Source: Candidatus Melainabacteria bacterium
GTDB lineage: Bacteria; Cyanobacteriota; Vampirovibrionia; LMEP-6097
NCBI GenBank assembly: GCA_028817775.1
Contig: JAPPOW010000097.1
Span: 1-17,497, forward strand
DNA: 17,497 bases
Direction: 5' to 3'
Positions within the stretch are counted from its first letter, which is position 1; the number at the start of each line of letters is the position of its first letter. A program made the position numbers and the translations under genes. Positions 1 to 6,668 of this stretch are shown in pieces. Under the pieces are notes generated by a model that was given only the letters and a program-made list of their open reading frames with translations, did not search any database and had not been told where the DNA came from.

Positions 1-21
1 ATCTAATATAATGACTATAGT

Positions 22-846
22 TTGAGACGGCTAATTTTATTGTTACTACTAGGTTTTTTGGCGGCTGAAGCTAGCCCTTATTTGCCTAGTGATGATGAGA
101 CTTTGTTTCAATCAAGTGCTAGTAGTAAAGCCAAGAAGGTCAAAAAATTAGCTCAGGCGCTTAAGGCTCAACCGCAAAATCAAGAATTAACTTATTTGGT
201 TGCAAACCAATATTTAGCTTTGGGTAAGGCTCAAGCTGATTTACGTTTCTATAGTTATGCTTCAGCAGCGCTTGAATATTGGATTAGTCAACAAGATTGT
301 CCCCTGGAACTTTTGTTGCTTGAAGCTGATATCAAACAATACGAGCACAAATTTGAGCAAGCCTTAGAAATTTTGCAACGAGTATTGAAAGAAGATGAAT
401 TGAATCAGGTAGCACTTGCAATGCGCGCAGCAATCTTTCATGAGCTTGGAGAGTATTCAAAATCAAATCAAGATTGCAGGCAACTTGAAAATCAACTCTT
501 GCAAACTACTTGTTTAGCTTTGAATCAATCAATTTTGGAGCCAGAATTGGCTTATCAAACTCTGTCTAGGCTTGAGTTTGTGAGAGATGATGCTAGCCAG
601 TGGGCTCTTACTATTGCAGCAGAGATAGCTGCACGTTTGGCTAAGCCACTTGAAGCTGAACTTTATTACCGTCGTGCAATTGCCATTGATGATCATGATG
701 TCTTCTTGCTTGGTTCTTACGCTGATTTTTTGCTGGATCAGGGGGAATACCGACGGGTACTTGAACTCTTGGCTGATAAACAAGAGATTGAAATACTTGC
801 CTTGCGTTATAAACTGGCTCAATCCTTGGGAGCTAGTGATGCTTAG
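22..846 (+). CDS. Exported tetratricopeptide-repeat protein
   Basis: A 274-residue protein starting with TTG. The N-terminus (MRR followed by a Leu-rich stretch, then AAEAS) looks like a signal peptide, so it probably acts outside the inner membrane. The rest is alpha-helical with TPR-like helix pairs. The clearest are around residues 95-155 (KFEQALEILQRVL, then ALAMRAAIFHELGEYSKS) and 208-250 (AELYYRRAIAIDDHD, then LGSYADFLLDQGEYRRVLELL). TPRs bind protein partners; no catalytic motif is visible. The TTG overlaps a TGA at 23-25 that would close a reading frame entering from upstream (TTGA overlap), so an earlier operon gene is likely. Its own stop overlaps the start of the HupE-like gene by 8 nt. 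The partnership with HupE-like and DUF4331 proteins is inferred from position. The TTG start is favoured by the signal peptide and because the only nearby ATG (position 11) reaches a stop at once. Confidence 0.8.
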   Translation: MRRLILLLLLGFLAAEASPYLPSDDETLFQSSASSKAKKVKKLAQALKAQPQNQELTYLVANQYLALGKAQADLRFYSYASAALEYWISQQDCPLELLLLEADIKQYEHKFEQALEILQRVLKEDELNQVALAMRAAIFHELGEYSKSNQDCRQLENQLLQTTCLALNQSILEPELAYQTLSRLEFVRDDASQWALTIAAEIAARLAKPLEAELYYRRAIAIDDHDVFLLGSYADFLLDQGEYRRVLELLADKQEIEILALRYKLAQSLGASDA

Positions 847-2086
847 GTTCTTCTTAGTACTATTTTTAATGGCTTTGCCGGTGAGTGCTCACAGGGCTAG
901 TGAGAGTTTTGTAACTATCAAGATGCAGCAACGAGGTCCTGACGTCGCGCAAGCGCTCCTCAGGATGACAGACCTTAGTTTGCGTTGGGATATTGCTTTG
1001 CGCGATCTTGATTTCCTGCTTGATCTTGATGCTGATAGTAATGCTAGTATCACTGGGCTTGAATTTAAACAAGCCAAGTCAGAGCTAATTGATTATTTGT
1101 TTGGTAAAATTGCTCTCCAAGCTAGTTCTAAGCAAGCAGCTAGTAGGCATCACCATCACCACCATCATCATGATTCAGCGCATCATCAACTAAAACTTAA
1201 AGAATGGATTGGGGCTTACTGCAAGCGAGCAGATAGAGTTCAATTATTGGTTGATGATCATAGTGATGGGAAGTTTGCAGTATTGATTGTTGATTATGTT
1301 TGTGAGCGTGAGCTTGATAAATTAGCGCTTGATTATGGTTTATTGTTTGCTGAAGATCCTGAGCATAGGGCACTAGTTGAAATAAATTATCAGGGCAAGA
1401 GCCAGAGTTATGTGCTTGATAAAAATCACAGACATATCAAAACTAAGCTTGGTCAAGTTGATTACTGGCAGCAATTTATGAGTTTCTTGGATCAGGGCAA
1501 GTGGCATATCTGGACTGGCTTTGACCATATTTTATTTTTGCTTGCTTTGTTGCTGCCAGTTGTCATGCTTACTAGCCGTCATTGCGAGGCAAAGCCGAAG
1601 CAATCCAGTTTTAAATCTTTAGTTTGGTCTGTTGTTAAAATTGTGACTTGTTTCACTGTCGCACATTCTATTACTCTAACTTTAGCTGCACTAGAACTTG
1701 TGAGCTTAGATGCCCATATGGTTGAAGCAATTATTGCTCTATCAATTGCGATTGCTGCCCTAACTAATCTCTGGATTGCTTCGTCACGGCAAGTGCCGCT
1801 CCTTGCAATGACGGCGGAGTATTCAATAGCCTTTGTCTTTGGATTGATCCATGGTTTTGGTTTTGCTGGAGCTTTGCAAGATTTGGGGCTGCCGCTTGGT
1901 GCACTTTTGCTTTCTTTGTTTAGTTTTAATTTGGGGGTAGAACTGGGTCAACTAGCTATAGTGATTGTTTTTGTGCCGCTAACCTATGTGATTAGTGATA
2001 CTTGGTTCTATAAAAATATTGTTTATCGTTTGGGTTCAGTCGTAATTTTATTGCTTGCACTCAAGTGGTTCTTTGAAAGAGTTTAA
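839..2086 (+). CDS. HupE/UreJ-family membrane protein with EF-hand-like loop and His tract
   Basis: I place the start at ATG 839, giving 415 residues that begin with a clear signal peptide (FFLVLFLMALPVSA, then HRASES). The frame is open further upstream, but that part lies inside the TPR gene. The N-terminal periplasmic part carries WDIALRDLDFLLDLDAD, typical of long HupE/UreJ_2 proteins, and an EF-hand-like loop at residues 64-75 (D64, D66, N68, S70, I71, E75). Eight consecutive His at 104-111 plus HH at 115-116 suggest metal binding. The C-terminal membrane part has the family motifs GFDHILFLLALL, FTVAHSITLTLAAL, FGLIHGFGFAGAL and FNLGVELGQL. HupE/UreJ relatives are nickel/cobalt permeases or accessory proteins; the substrate here is unknown. 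Three palindromic repeat units are inserted in frame (935-970, 1577-1608, 1771-1814), the last two between membrane segments. The ATG overlaps the TPR stop, so translation is coupled. Confidence 0.85.
   Translation: MLRFFLVLFLMALPVSAHRASESFVTIKMQQRGPDVAQALLRMTDLSLRWDIALRDLDFLLDLDADSNASITGLEFKQAKSELIDYLFGKIALQASSKQAASRHHHHHHHHDSAHHQLKLKEWIGAYCKRADRVQLLVDDHSDGKFAVLIVDYVCERELDKLALDYGLLFAEDPEHRALVEINYQGKSQSYVLDKNHRHIKTKLGQVDYWQQFMSFLDQGKWHIWTGFDHILFLLALLLPVVMLTSRHCEAKPKQSSFKSLVWSVVKIVTCFTVAHSITLTLAALELVSLDAHMVEAIIALSIAIAALTNLWIASSRQVPLLAMTAEYSIAFVFGLIHGFGFAGALQDLGLPLGALLLSLFSFNLGVELGQLAIVIVFVPLTYVISDTWFYKNIVYRLGSVVILLLALKWFFERV
935..970. repeat. Palindromic repeat, GGATGACA-ended class, inside the hupE-like gene
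   Basis: Read on the minus strand it begins TGTCATCCTGAGGAGCGC and continues through GCGACGTC, the familiar dispersed 'CATCCTGAGGAGCG' repeat. In the plus frame it encodes about RGPDVAQALLRMTD, residues absent from the usual family wording just before WDIALRDLD. It is a different class from the GTCATTGCGAG repeats elsewhere in the window. Confidence 0.6.
1148..1171 (+). repeat. Octa-histidine codon tract
   Basis: Eight consecutive CAT/CAC codons (His104-111 of the HupE-like protein) in mixed codon use, followed by a further HH pair. The mixed codons argue for selection on the protein rather than simple slippage. It lies in the predicted periplasmic domain and probably binds a transition metal. 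Confidence 0.85.
1577..1608 (+). repeat. Palindromic repeat unit inside the hupE-like gene
   Basis: CGTCATTGCGAGG, a short variable centre, then GAAGCAATCCAG. It is read in the frame giving SRHCEAKPKQSS, in the loop right after the GFDHILFLLALL membrane segment. It keeps the frame open. Confidence 0.85.
1771..1814 (-). repeat. Palindromic repeat unit, inverted orientation, inside the hupE-like gene
   Basis: CTGGATTGCTTCGTC, a GC-rich centre, then CTCCTTGCAATGACGG: the reverse complement of the unit at 1577-1608 with a longer centre. It encodes about WIASSRQVPLLAMTA, in the loop before the FGLIHGFGFAGAL segment. Genuine membrane-segment coding lies between the two units. Confidence 0.85.
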
Positions 2087-2112
2087 AAAAAAGCCCCGGC
2101 ATTAACCGGGGC
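2085..2112 (-). terminator. Rho-independent terminator of the DUF4331 gene
   Basis: GCCCCGG (2093-2099), loop of 6, CCGGGGC (2106-2112). On the minus strand the hairpin is followed by eight T (plus-strand A at 2085-2092), so it ends the DUF4331 transcript 21 bp after its stop. The A-run overlaps the stop codon of the convergent HupE-like gene. The plus-strand reading has no T-run. Confidence 0.85.
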
Positions 2113-2133
2113 CTCAGGTTTACGGACAAGCCG

Positions 2134-3600
2134 TCAGTTAGGTGAGCCAGGTAGCGGATCAAGTAGATATGGGAAAGTTGTATCAAATTGATCTTCGTTA
2201 TTGTCTGCACCATCTGTGTAGGCAAGATCCTTAGAAGCTGCTGTATCAGTTGTAGTTTGAAGTACACCCATTGCAACTCTAAGTGTGATATCCACAACAT
2301 CATCACCAGGACGGCGACCGTTCGGATAACCAGCATTGTCACCAGCAATTACTCCAAGCTTGTTCTGAGAACCACTAGCAGTTAGATCAGTAGAGGTATT
2401 AAGTCTAAGCATTTCAGAAGCAGTAACTCCTTCAGGTTGGTTCAGTCCACTAACACCAGTCAAGAATGCTTCAATCAAATCAGTTCTTGGGAAGTTAGTA
2501 GGAGCAGAAACACCAAACAAGGCTTCAAGAATTGCAGGGATAGTCGGATTAGTTACGTAAGTAAGGAAATCTGTATCGTTTCTTGGTTGAGAAGCGTTGA
2601 ATGCATCCTTATCAGGTAAGCCGATTACAACTTCATTCACTAGTGCCATACCTAAGCGAGAAACTTGGGTGTAAGATCTGCTTGAACCAATTACTGGTCT
2701 TAGGAAAGTCGGGATATTTCTACGGATTTCTCTAGCTGGAATACTAGCTGTAGTCCAAACACCAATAATTGGTTGGTCATCACTTTCAATTAAGCACTCA
2801 GTTGGAATTTCAAGTGCTAATGAAGTGATGTTTTTATCAGCGGTATCACTTGCTTCAGCATCAACGGCGCCTGTAGGTAATGTGTTGACCAAGTCAAAGA
2901 TTTCACCAAGGTTAACTTGGAAACCTTCCTTGCGTTGACCAACAAATGCTTTACCAGCAGTATCACAACCAGGGATTGTAATATCGTGGATAAAAGTATC
3001 TGCGTAAGCAGCGTAGTCAGTAATTGATTTATTACCGATATTAGCTTCAGGCATTGCAAAATCAATTTCACCATCAGCGTCAGTAACGAAACTACCATTG
3101 CGTGGTCTTAAACTACCGCCGCGGGTTCTAAATGCTCTACCTGTGATTCTTTCAATTGTGTAAGTAGAAGATCTAGAACGGTTACTCTCGTCAGCAGCTG
3201 TAAATGAATCAACGTTCACAAGTGCAATTGGTACAGTTTCATTACCAATTTCAAGAGTTTGTCCAAGACCGTCAAGCAGGGTGTTGCTAAATTCAAATCT
3301 AAAAGTAAGTTCTTCTATTGCGTCTCCATCTGTGTCGATTTTGATGTCATAAAGAGCATTCTCATCTAAAGTAAAGTAATTCGGTCCACCATAAGCATCT
3401 TGTAGCGGATCATAATTGGCAATGATGGTGATAAAACCATCACGACCAGTTTCATAACTACGGAAAGCGTACAAATCGGTGCCATCAACCTTAGGGCTGT
3501 GGGTGATTTGTGGAGCTTCACGGTGACTAGAAGCTAGGGCCTCTAATCCTGTGCTAGCTAGCATCAATGCTATTAGCACTAAAGTAGAAAATTTTTTCAT
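2134..3600 (-). CDS. Exported DUF4331 family protein
   Basis: A 488-residue protein. A signal peptide ends near ALA (residue 23), followed by SSHREAPQITHSPKVDGTDLYAF, the hallmark N-terminus of DUF4331 proteins. The family C-terminal pattern (DGADNNEDQFDTTFPYLLDP) is also present. An acidic DTDGDAIEELTF segment (residues 89-100) resembles a calcium-binding loop and is a common element of the family as I know it. The family has no established biochemical function, and this protein has no membrane anchor or catalytic motif I recognise. The start ATG is preceded by a strong Shine-Dalgarno GGAGGAAA, unusual for this window and suggesting high expression. It converges on the TPR and HupE-like pair. 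From memory (not searched), DUF4331, TPR and HupE/UreJ genes recur together in other bacteria, which would support a shared role. Confidence 0.88.
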   Translation of the reverse strand: MKKFSTLVLIALMLASTGLEALASSHREAPQITHSPKVDGTDLYAFRSYETGRDGFITIIANYDPLQDAYGGPNYFTLDENALYDIKIDTDGDAIEELTFRFEFSNTLLDGLGQTLEIGNETVPIALVNVDSFTAADESNRSRSSTYTIERITGRAFRTRGGSLRPRNGSFVTDADGEIDFAMPEANIGNKSITDYAAYADTFIHDITIPGCDTAGKAFVGQRKEGFQVNLGEIFDLVNTLPTGAVDAEASDTADKNITSLALEIPTECLIESDDQPIIGVWTTASIPAREIRRNIPTFLRPVIGSSRSYTQVSRLGMALVNEVVIGLPDKDAFNASQPRNDTDFLTYVTNPTIPAILEALFGVSAPTNFPRTDLIEAFLTGVSGLNQPEGVTASEMLRLNTSTDLTASGSQNKLGVIAGDNAGYPNGRRPGDDVVDITLRVAMGVLQTTTDTAASKDLAYTDGADNNEDQFDTTFPYLLDPLPGSPN

Positions 3601-3606
3601 CTATTC

Positions 3607-3615
3607 ATTTCCTCC
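3607..3615 (-). promoter_or_regulatory. Strong Shine-Dalgarno of the DUF4331 gene
   Basis: The plus strand reads ATTTCCTCC at 3607-3615, so the minus-strand mRNA carries GGAGGAAAT just before the ATG at 3600. It is the only near-perfect ribosome binding site in the window. A TTGACA (plus-strand TGTCAA, 3680-3685) lies further upstream but has no clear -10 partner. Confidence 0.7.
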
Positions 3616-3696
3616 AATAAATTTCTCCTCTTCTTGCTTGATACTAACAGTACTCGCTGCAATATATGATCAATTCAGTTGTCAATGCATAATAGA

Positions 3697-3726
3697 TTGA
3701 GGCGATCATTTCTTGGATGCTATGAT
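3697..3726 (+). promoter_or_regulatory. Candidate ffh promoter
   Basis: TTGAGG (3697-3702), an 18-bp spacer and TATGAT (3721-3726). The -10 ends only 9 nt before the ffh ATG, so the transcript would be leaderless or nearly so. No Shine-Dalgarno is visible. Confidence 0.5.
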
Positions 3727-3735
3727 TAATTTTCA

Positions 3736-5331
3736 ATGTTTGATTCACTTTCAGGCAAATTACAAGACACACTGCAGCAAATTCGCGGGCAGGACAAAAT
3801 AACTGAGGCTAATATTGACCAGAGTCTAGAGGCTATTCGCCGCCAGTTATTAGAAGCTGACGTCTCACTCAAAGCTGTAAAGCTATTTATTAATAGAGTT
3901 CGTAAAGAAGCACTTGAAGAAAAAGTCTTGCGGGGCCTTAAGCCAGGTGAGCAGTTTGTCAAAATCGTCTATGAAGCCCTGGTTGAACGTCTTGGGGGCG
4001 ATGCTTCCGATAAGCATAGAAAGGTTCCACTGGCTCAAAGCATAGGTTTAAGTCCACGCAAAGACTTTGCGACAAGTGATTCTGCTAGCCAGTCGATTTT
4101 GCTTTTGGGTTTGCAAGGTGCTGGTAAAACCACTGCTGCGGCCAAGCTTGCTTATAACTTAAAGAAAGAAGGCGCTAAACCTTTATTGGTTCCATGTGAT
4201 TTGCAGCGTCCAGCTGCGGTGCGGCAATTACAAATTTTGGCAGAGCAAGCTGAAGTTGACTTCCTTAATATCTTTGCAGATGGTGATGATTATAAAGTTA
4301 AATCACCGCTTGAGCTTTCTAAATTAGCCAAAGAACAAGCAAGCCAGAATGAAAACGACATTCTTATATTTGATACTGCCGGTCGTTTGCAAATCGACAC
4401 CGATTTGATGGCTGAACTTTTGCTCTTAGAGAAGCAAGTTGCAGCGAGCGCCAAGTTACTAGTTATTGATTCTTTGATTGGACAAGAAGCAGCTAATGTT
4501 GCTGATAGTTTCAATACTCAAATTGGTATCACCGGGGTGCTGATGTCGAAGATGGACGCTGATACCCGTGGTGGAGCGGCTTTGTCAGTAGTAGAGGCTA
4601 CTGGGCAGCCGATTAAATTAGCTTCCACTGGTGAGAAGTTAGAAGATCTGGAGATCTTCTATCCAGATAGAATTGCTTCGCGTCTGCTTGGCATGGGTGA
4701 TGTTTTGACTTTGGTTGAGCAGGCTGAAGAAAAAATTGCTGAGGAAGAATCCAAGCGACTTGAAGCTGAGTTGATGAAGGGTAACTTCAACTATGAAACT
4801 TTCATGGGCTTCCAAAATATGATCTCTAAGCTTGGAGACTTCGGGCAGATCTTTAACATGATGGGTATGGGCAATATGCTCTCTCAATTTGGTTTGAAAT
4901 CTTCTGATCAAGCTTCAGTAATGAGCCAGAGTCAAAGCAAGATGGCTAAGTTCAAGATCATCATCAATAGTATGACGCCGCAAGAGCGCAAAGAAGTAAA
5001 TTTAGTCTCGCAAGACCCAAGTGCAGAATCTCGCCGTGCTCGTATTCTCCGTGGTTGCGGGCTTGATCAGTCTGACCTTGAACAATTAGTCAAAGAATTT
5101 GAACAGATGTCCAAAACTTTCAAGCAGATTGCACCAATGATGTCGATGATGCAACAAGGTGGCGGGCAAATGGATCCGCGGCAATTGATGGGACAGGCGG
5201 CAAGCGCTTCAATGTCCAAAAAACAAGCCAAAGCGATGAAAGCTCAGGGCATGCTGCCGGGCAAAGCCAAAAACTCTAGTAAAAAAGCCAAAAAAGGTGC
5301 TAAGCCAAGTATTAAGGGTTTTCGGACTTGA
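3736..5331 (+). CDS. ffh: Signal recognition particle protein Ffh (SRP54)
   Basis: A 531-residue GTPase that binds signal sequences of nascent membrane and secreted proteins, together with SRP RNA, and delivers ribosomes to FtsY. The N domain is at about 1-90 (MFDSLSGKLQDTLQQIRG). The G domain has the P-loop GLQGAGKTT (from residue 125), DTAGRL (from 213) and SKMDADTRGGAAL (271-283), where Ser replaces the usual Thr of TKxD. GEKLEDLEIFYPDRIASRLLGMGD closes the G domain. The C-terminal M domain is Met-rich with ESRRARILRGCG around 431-442, followed by a Lys-rich tail. It is longer than typical Ffh (about 450) because of a roughly 25-residue insert between the N and G domains (DASDKHRKVPLAQ region) and the long tail. 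The start ATG has no Shine-Dalgarno; the upstream -10 suggests a leaderless mRNA. SRP RNA and FtsY genes are not in this window. Confidence 0.97.
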   Translation: MFDSLSGKLQDTLQQIRGQDKITEANIDQSLEAIRRQLLEADVSLKAVKLFINRVRKEALEEKVLRGLKPGEQFVKIVYEALVERLGGDASDKHRKVPLAQSIGLSPRKDFATSDSASQSILLLGLQGAGKTTAAAKLAYNLKKEGAKPLLVPCDLQRPAAVRQLQILAEQAEVDFLNIFADGDDYKVKSPLELSKLAKEQASQNENDILIFDTAGRLQIDTDLMAELLLLEKQVAASAKLLVIDSLIGQEAANVADSFNTQIGITGVLMSKMDADTRGGAALSVVEATGQPIKLASTGEKLEDLEIFYPDRIASRLLGMGDVLTLVEQAEEKIAEEESKRLEAELMKGNFNYETFMGFQNMISKLGDFGQIFNMMGMGNMLSQFGLKSSDQASVMSQSQSKMAKFKIIINSMTPQERKEVNLVSQDPSAESRRARILRGCGLDQSDLEQLVKEFEQMSKTFKQIAPMMSMMQQGGGQMDPRQLMGQAASASMSKKQAKAMKAQGMLPGKAKNSSKKAKKGAKPSIKGFRT

Positions 5332-5356
5332 CACATTATTTAATGAGTGTTATCGT
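5328..5356 (+). promoter_or_regulatory. Sigma-70-type promoter after ffh
   Basis: A perfect TTGACA (5328-5333) overlapping the ffh stop codon, a 17-bp spacer and TATCGT (5351-5356). The predicted transcript start is near 5363, so the GTG at 5347 cannot be used from this promoter. GTG 5368 or ATG 5389 would be the start of the next gene. Confidence 0.55.
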
Positions 5357-5388
5357 TAGGTTTTGTTGTGAGCGTAGCTGGATTTGAT

Positions 5389-5922
5389 ATGGATTTGTTT
5401 GGTACTGTGGCTAATGATGTTAGCGCTGCTGCCAGTACTAGTTTGATGGCTGAGCCATTGAGTCCAGATCAGTTTGATGAGCAAATGCTTGCTGCTCAAC
5501 CAGCGCTGGTGAGGCTTATGCACGAAGCAGTTCCTGCAGACTTAGATGAAGAGCAGGCAGCTGCAAGATTAGTTCAAACTTTTGATAGGTTTACCAGTCT
5601 TGCTAAAATAAAATATTTGGCTAAACTCTTTGAGAAACTTGAGACTGAGGATCCTAGCGTAGAAATGGCAGTATTTTCTCAAACTCAGGTACTGAGCTTT
5701 GAACTGGCTGGTCATAATATTGAGATCTCAATGGAGCACGGTAAAGATTTAAGTATGCTTACTAGTATCAGGCTTGATGGCAAGGCCTTTGTCTCTGCTA
5801 ATGATGAATTTGCTTTGAAGGCAATGAAGCAAGATGAGAGCTTTGTAGCTGTTTTTCCAACTTTGTTTGATAGGACGATTGCTATGGAGAGAGTTGGTGA
5901 TGAGGACCCCATTGAACTTTAG
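5389..5922 (+). CDS. Hypothetical protein, first of two tandem paralogues
   Basis: A 177-residue protein from ATG 5389; the frame is open back to GTG 5347 or GTG 5368. I prefer 5389 because the best promoter lies at 5328-5356 and removes the GTG at 5347. It is acidic and probably cytoplasmic, with no signal peptide or membrane segment. The middle has ALVRLMHEA, then RFTSLAKIKYLAKLF, followed by a beta-rich part (VLSFELAGHNIEISM, SIRLDGKAF). The same order and spacing (ALVxxM, AA, RFxxLAK, then an LxSI segment) occurs in the next gene, so the two look like diverged duplicates. I recognise no family. Its place between ffh and ftsZ gives no firm functional clue. Confidence 0.6.
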   Translation: MDLFGTVANDVSAAASTSLMAEPLSPDQFDEQMLAAQPALVRLMHEAVPADLDEEQAAARLVQTFDRFTSLAKIKYLAKLFEKLETEDPSVEMAVFSQTQVLSFELAGHNIEISMEHGKDLSMLTSIRLDGKAFVSANDEFALKAMKQDESFVAVFPTLFDRTIAMERVGDEDPIEL

Positions 5923-5964
5923 CTAGCCTTTGTTCTAGGATAGTTCTTATTCCCATATAAATGC

Positions 5965-5970
5965 TATTAT
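5965..5970 (+). promoter_or_regulatory. Candidate -10 element
   Basis: TATTAT ends 7 nt before the ATG at 5978, the spacing expected for a leaderless mRNA. The only -35-like hexamer is TAGTTC at 5941-5946 (18-bp spacer), which is weak. Confidence 0.4.
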
Positions 5971-5977
5971 CTTTGAT

Positions 5978-6559
5978 ATGAGCGCGTTAAAACTTTGGCA
6001 AGATAGTCTGGGTAAGCTTTGGGCTTTGGCTGCTTTTAATCAGTCTAACCAGCAAACAAGAGAGCAGAAACAAACCACTATGGACAAGCAGCAAGCAGCT
6101 TTGGTTGCTGCAATGACAGGGGAAGCTTTAGCCGAAGTACCCAAACTAGATATGGCTGCAGAGCTACTTGATTTGACTGTTCGTTTTGCCAAATTAGCGA
6201 AGGTAAATTTTTTCAGGCAAGCATTGTCAACAAAGGACAAAAATCCAATTAGTGTACTGGGGGTAGAAGAGCAAGGCACGACTGGTCATGGTGAGACCTA
6301 CAAGGCAAGGTATCGTATCAAGCCAAAGCAAGGTGAAAGTTTTTTGGTGGAGATGGTTTTTGCAATTCCACCAAGTAAGCAACTCACTGATATCGAGGAT
6401 AGTCGTTTTGACTTTTTGCAGTCTATTAAAATCGGCAGCCAGCTTTTGAATGGTCAGTATGAAATGGCTTTGCTTTTTGATCCCAGTCTAGAATCTCCAA
6501 GATTATCCTATTTCGCCCAGGCCGCTAGTGCTTTTTTGCAGGCTTCTGGAACAAAGTAG
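5978..6559 (+). CDS. Hypothetical protein, second of two tandem paralogues
   Basis: A 193-residue protein with no recognised family. The N-terminal third is Gln-rich and helical (NQSNQQTREQKQ). The middle has AALVAAMTGEAL, AAELLDL and RFAKLAKVNFFRQAL. The second half looks beta-rich (ETYKARYRIKPKQGESFLVEMVFAIP) with LQSIKIGSQLL. Shared elements with the preceding gene (ALVxxM, RFxxLAK, SI[RK]) point to an old tandem duplication. No signal peptide or membrane segment is seen, although the N-terminal LWALAAF is hydrophobic. The ATG has no Shine-Dalgarno but a TATTAT lies 7 nt upstream. A terminator-like hairpin follows. Confidence 0.65.
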   Translation: MSALKLWQDSLGKLWALAAFNQSNQQTREQKQTTMDKQQAALVAAMTGEALAEVPKLDMAAELLDLTVRFAKLAKVNFFRQALSTKDKNPISVLGVEEQGTTGHGETYKARYRIKPKQGESFLVEMVFAIPPSKQLTDIEDSRFDFLQSIKIGSQLLNGQYEMALLFDPSLESPRLSYFAQAASAFLQASGTK

Positions 6560-6578
6560 ATTTGTATCAGTCTTTGAT

Positions 6579-6610
6579 TTAGGTCCTCTTATTGGGCCTA
6601 AAATTATTTT
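6579..6610 (+). terminator. Probable terminator between the hypothetical gene and ftsZ
   Basis: TTAGGTCC (6579-6586), loop of 7, GGGCCTAA (6594-6601): an 8-bp stem with one G-U pair. It is followed by an A/T-rich stretch ending TTATTTT. The T-run is imperfect, so readthrough into ftsZ is possible. Confidence 0.5.
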
Positions 6611-6630
6611 AAGAAATCCCTAGCCTAGGC

Positions 6631-6657
6631 TTGACGCTTAGGTGATATGCCTATACT
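6631..6657 (+). promoter_or_regulatory. ftsZ promoter
   Basis: TTGACG (6631-6636), a 15-bp spacer and TATACT (6652-6657), with the ATG 9 nt after the -10. The spacer is short, so the promoter may be weak or activator-dependent. AGCCTAGGCT, a 10-bp palindrome, lies at 6622-6631 against the -35. Confidence 0.55.
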
Positions 6658-6668
6658 CTTAGGCATAT
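6645..6668. promoter_or_regulatory. Inverted repeat over the ftsZ -10 and start codon
   Basis: ATATGCCTA (6645-6653), 6-nt spacer, TAGGCATAT (6660-6668): a perfect 9-bp inverted repeat. It covers the -10 and the first two bases of the ATG. CTTAGG followed by ATATG also recurs as a direct repeat 21 bp apart (6637-6649 and 6658-6669). This is compatible with a repressor operator, or with an RNA hairpin if transcription starts upstream. Confidence 0.6.

Noticed and set aside
650..838. Upstream extension of the HupE-like reading frame to ATG 650
   Set aside because: It lies inside the TPR gene, and the ATG at 839 gives a clean signal peptide and the usual family N-terminus.
866..1077. Minus-strand frames containing CHPEERLRDV
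   Set aside because: The peptide is the translated repeat class at 935-970 on the wrong strand, a known source of spurious gene calls.
4641..4660. Perfect inverted repeat AGAAGATCT-GG-AGATCTTCT inside ffh
   Set aside because: It encodes the conserved EDLEIF region of Ffh, so the symmetry is explained by codon choice; no sign of function as DNA.
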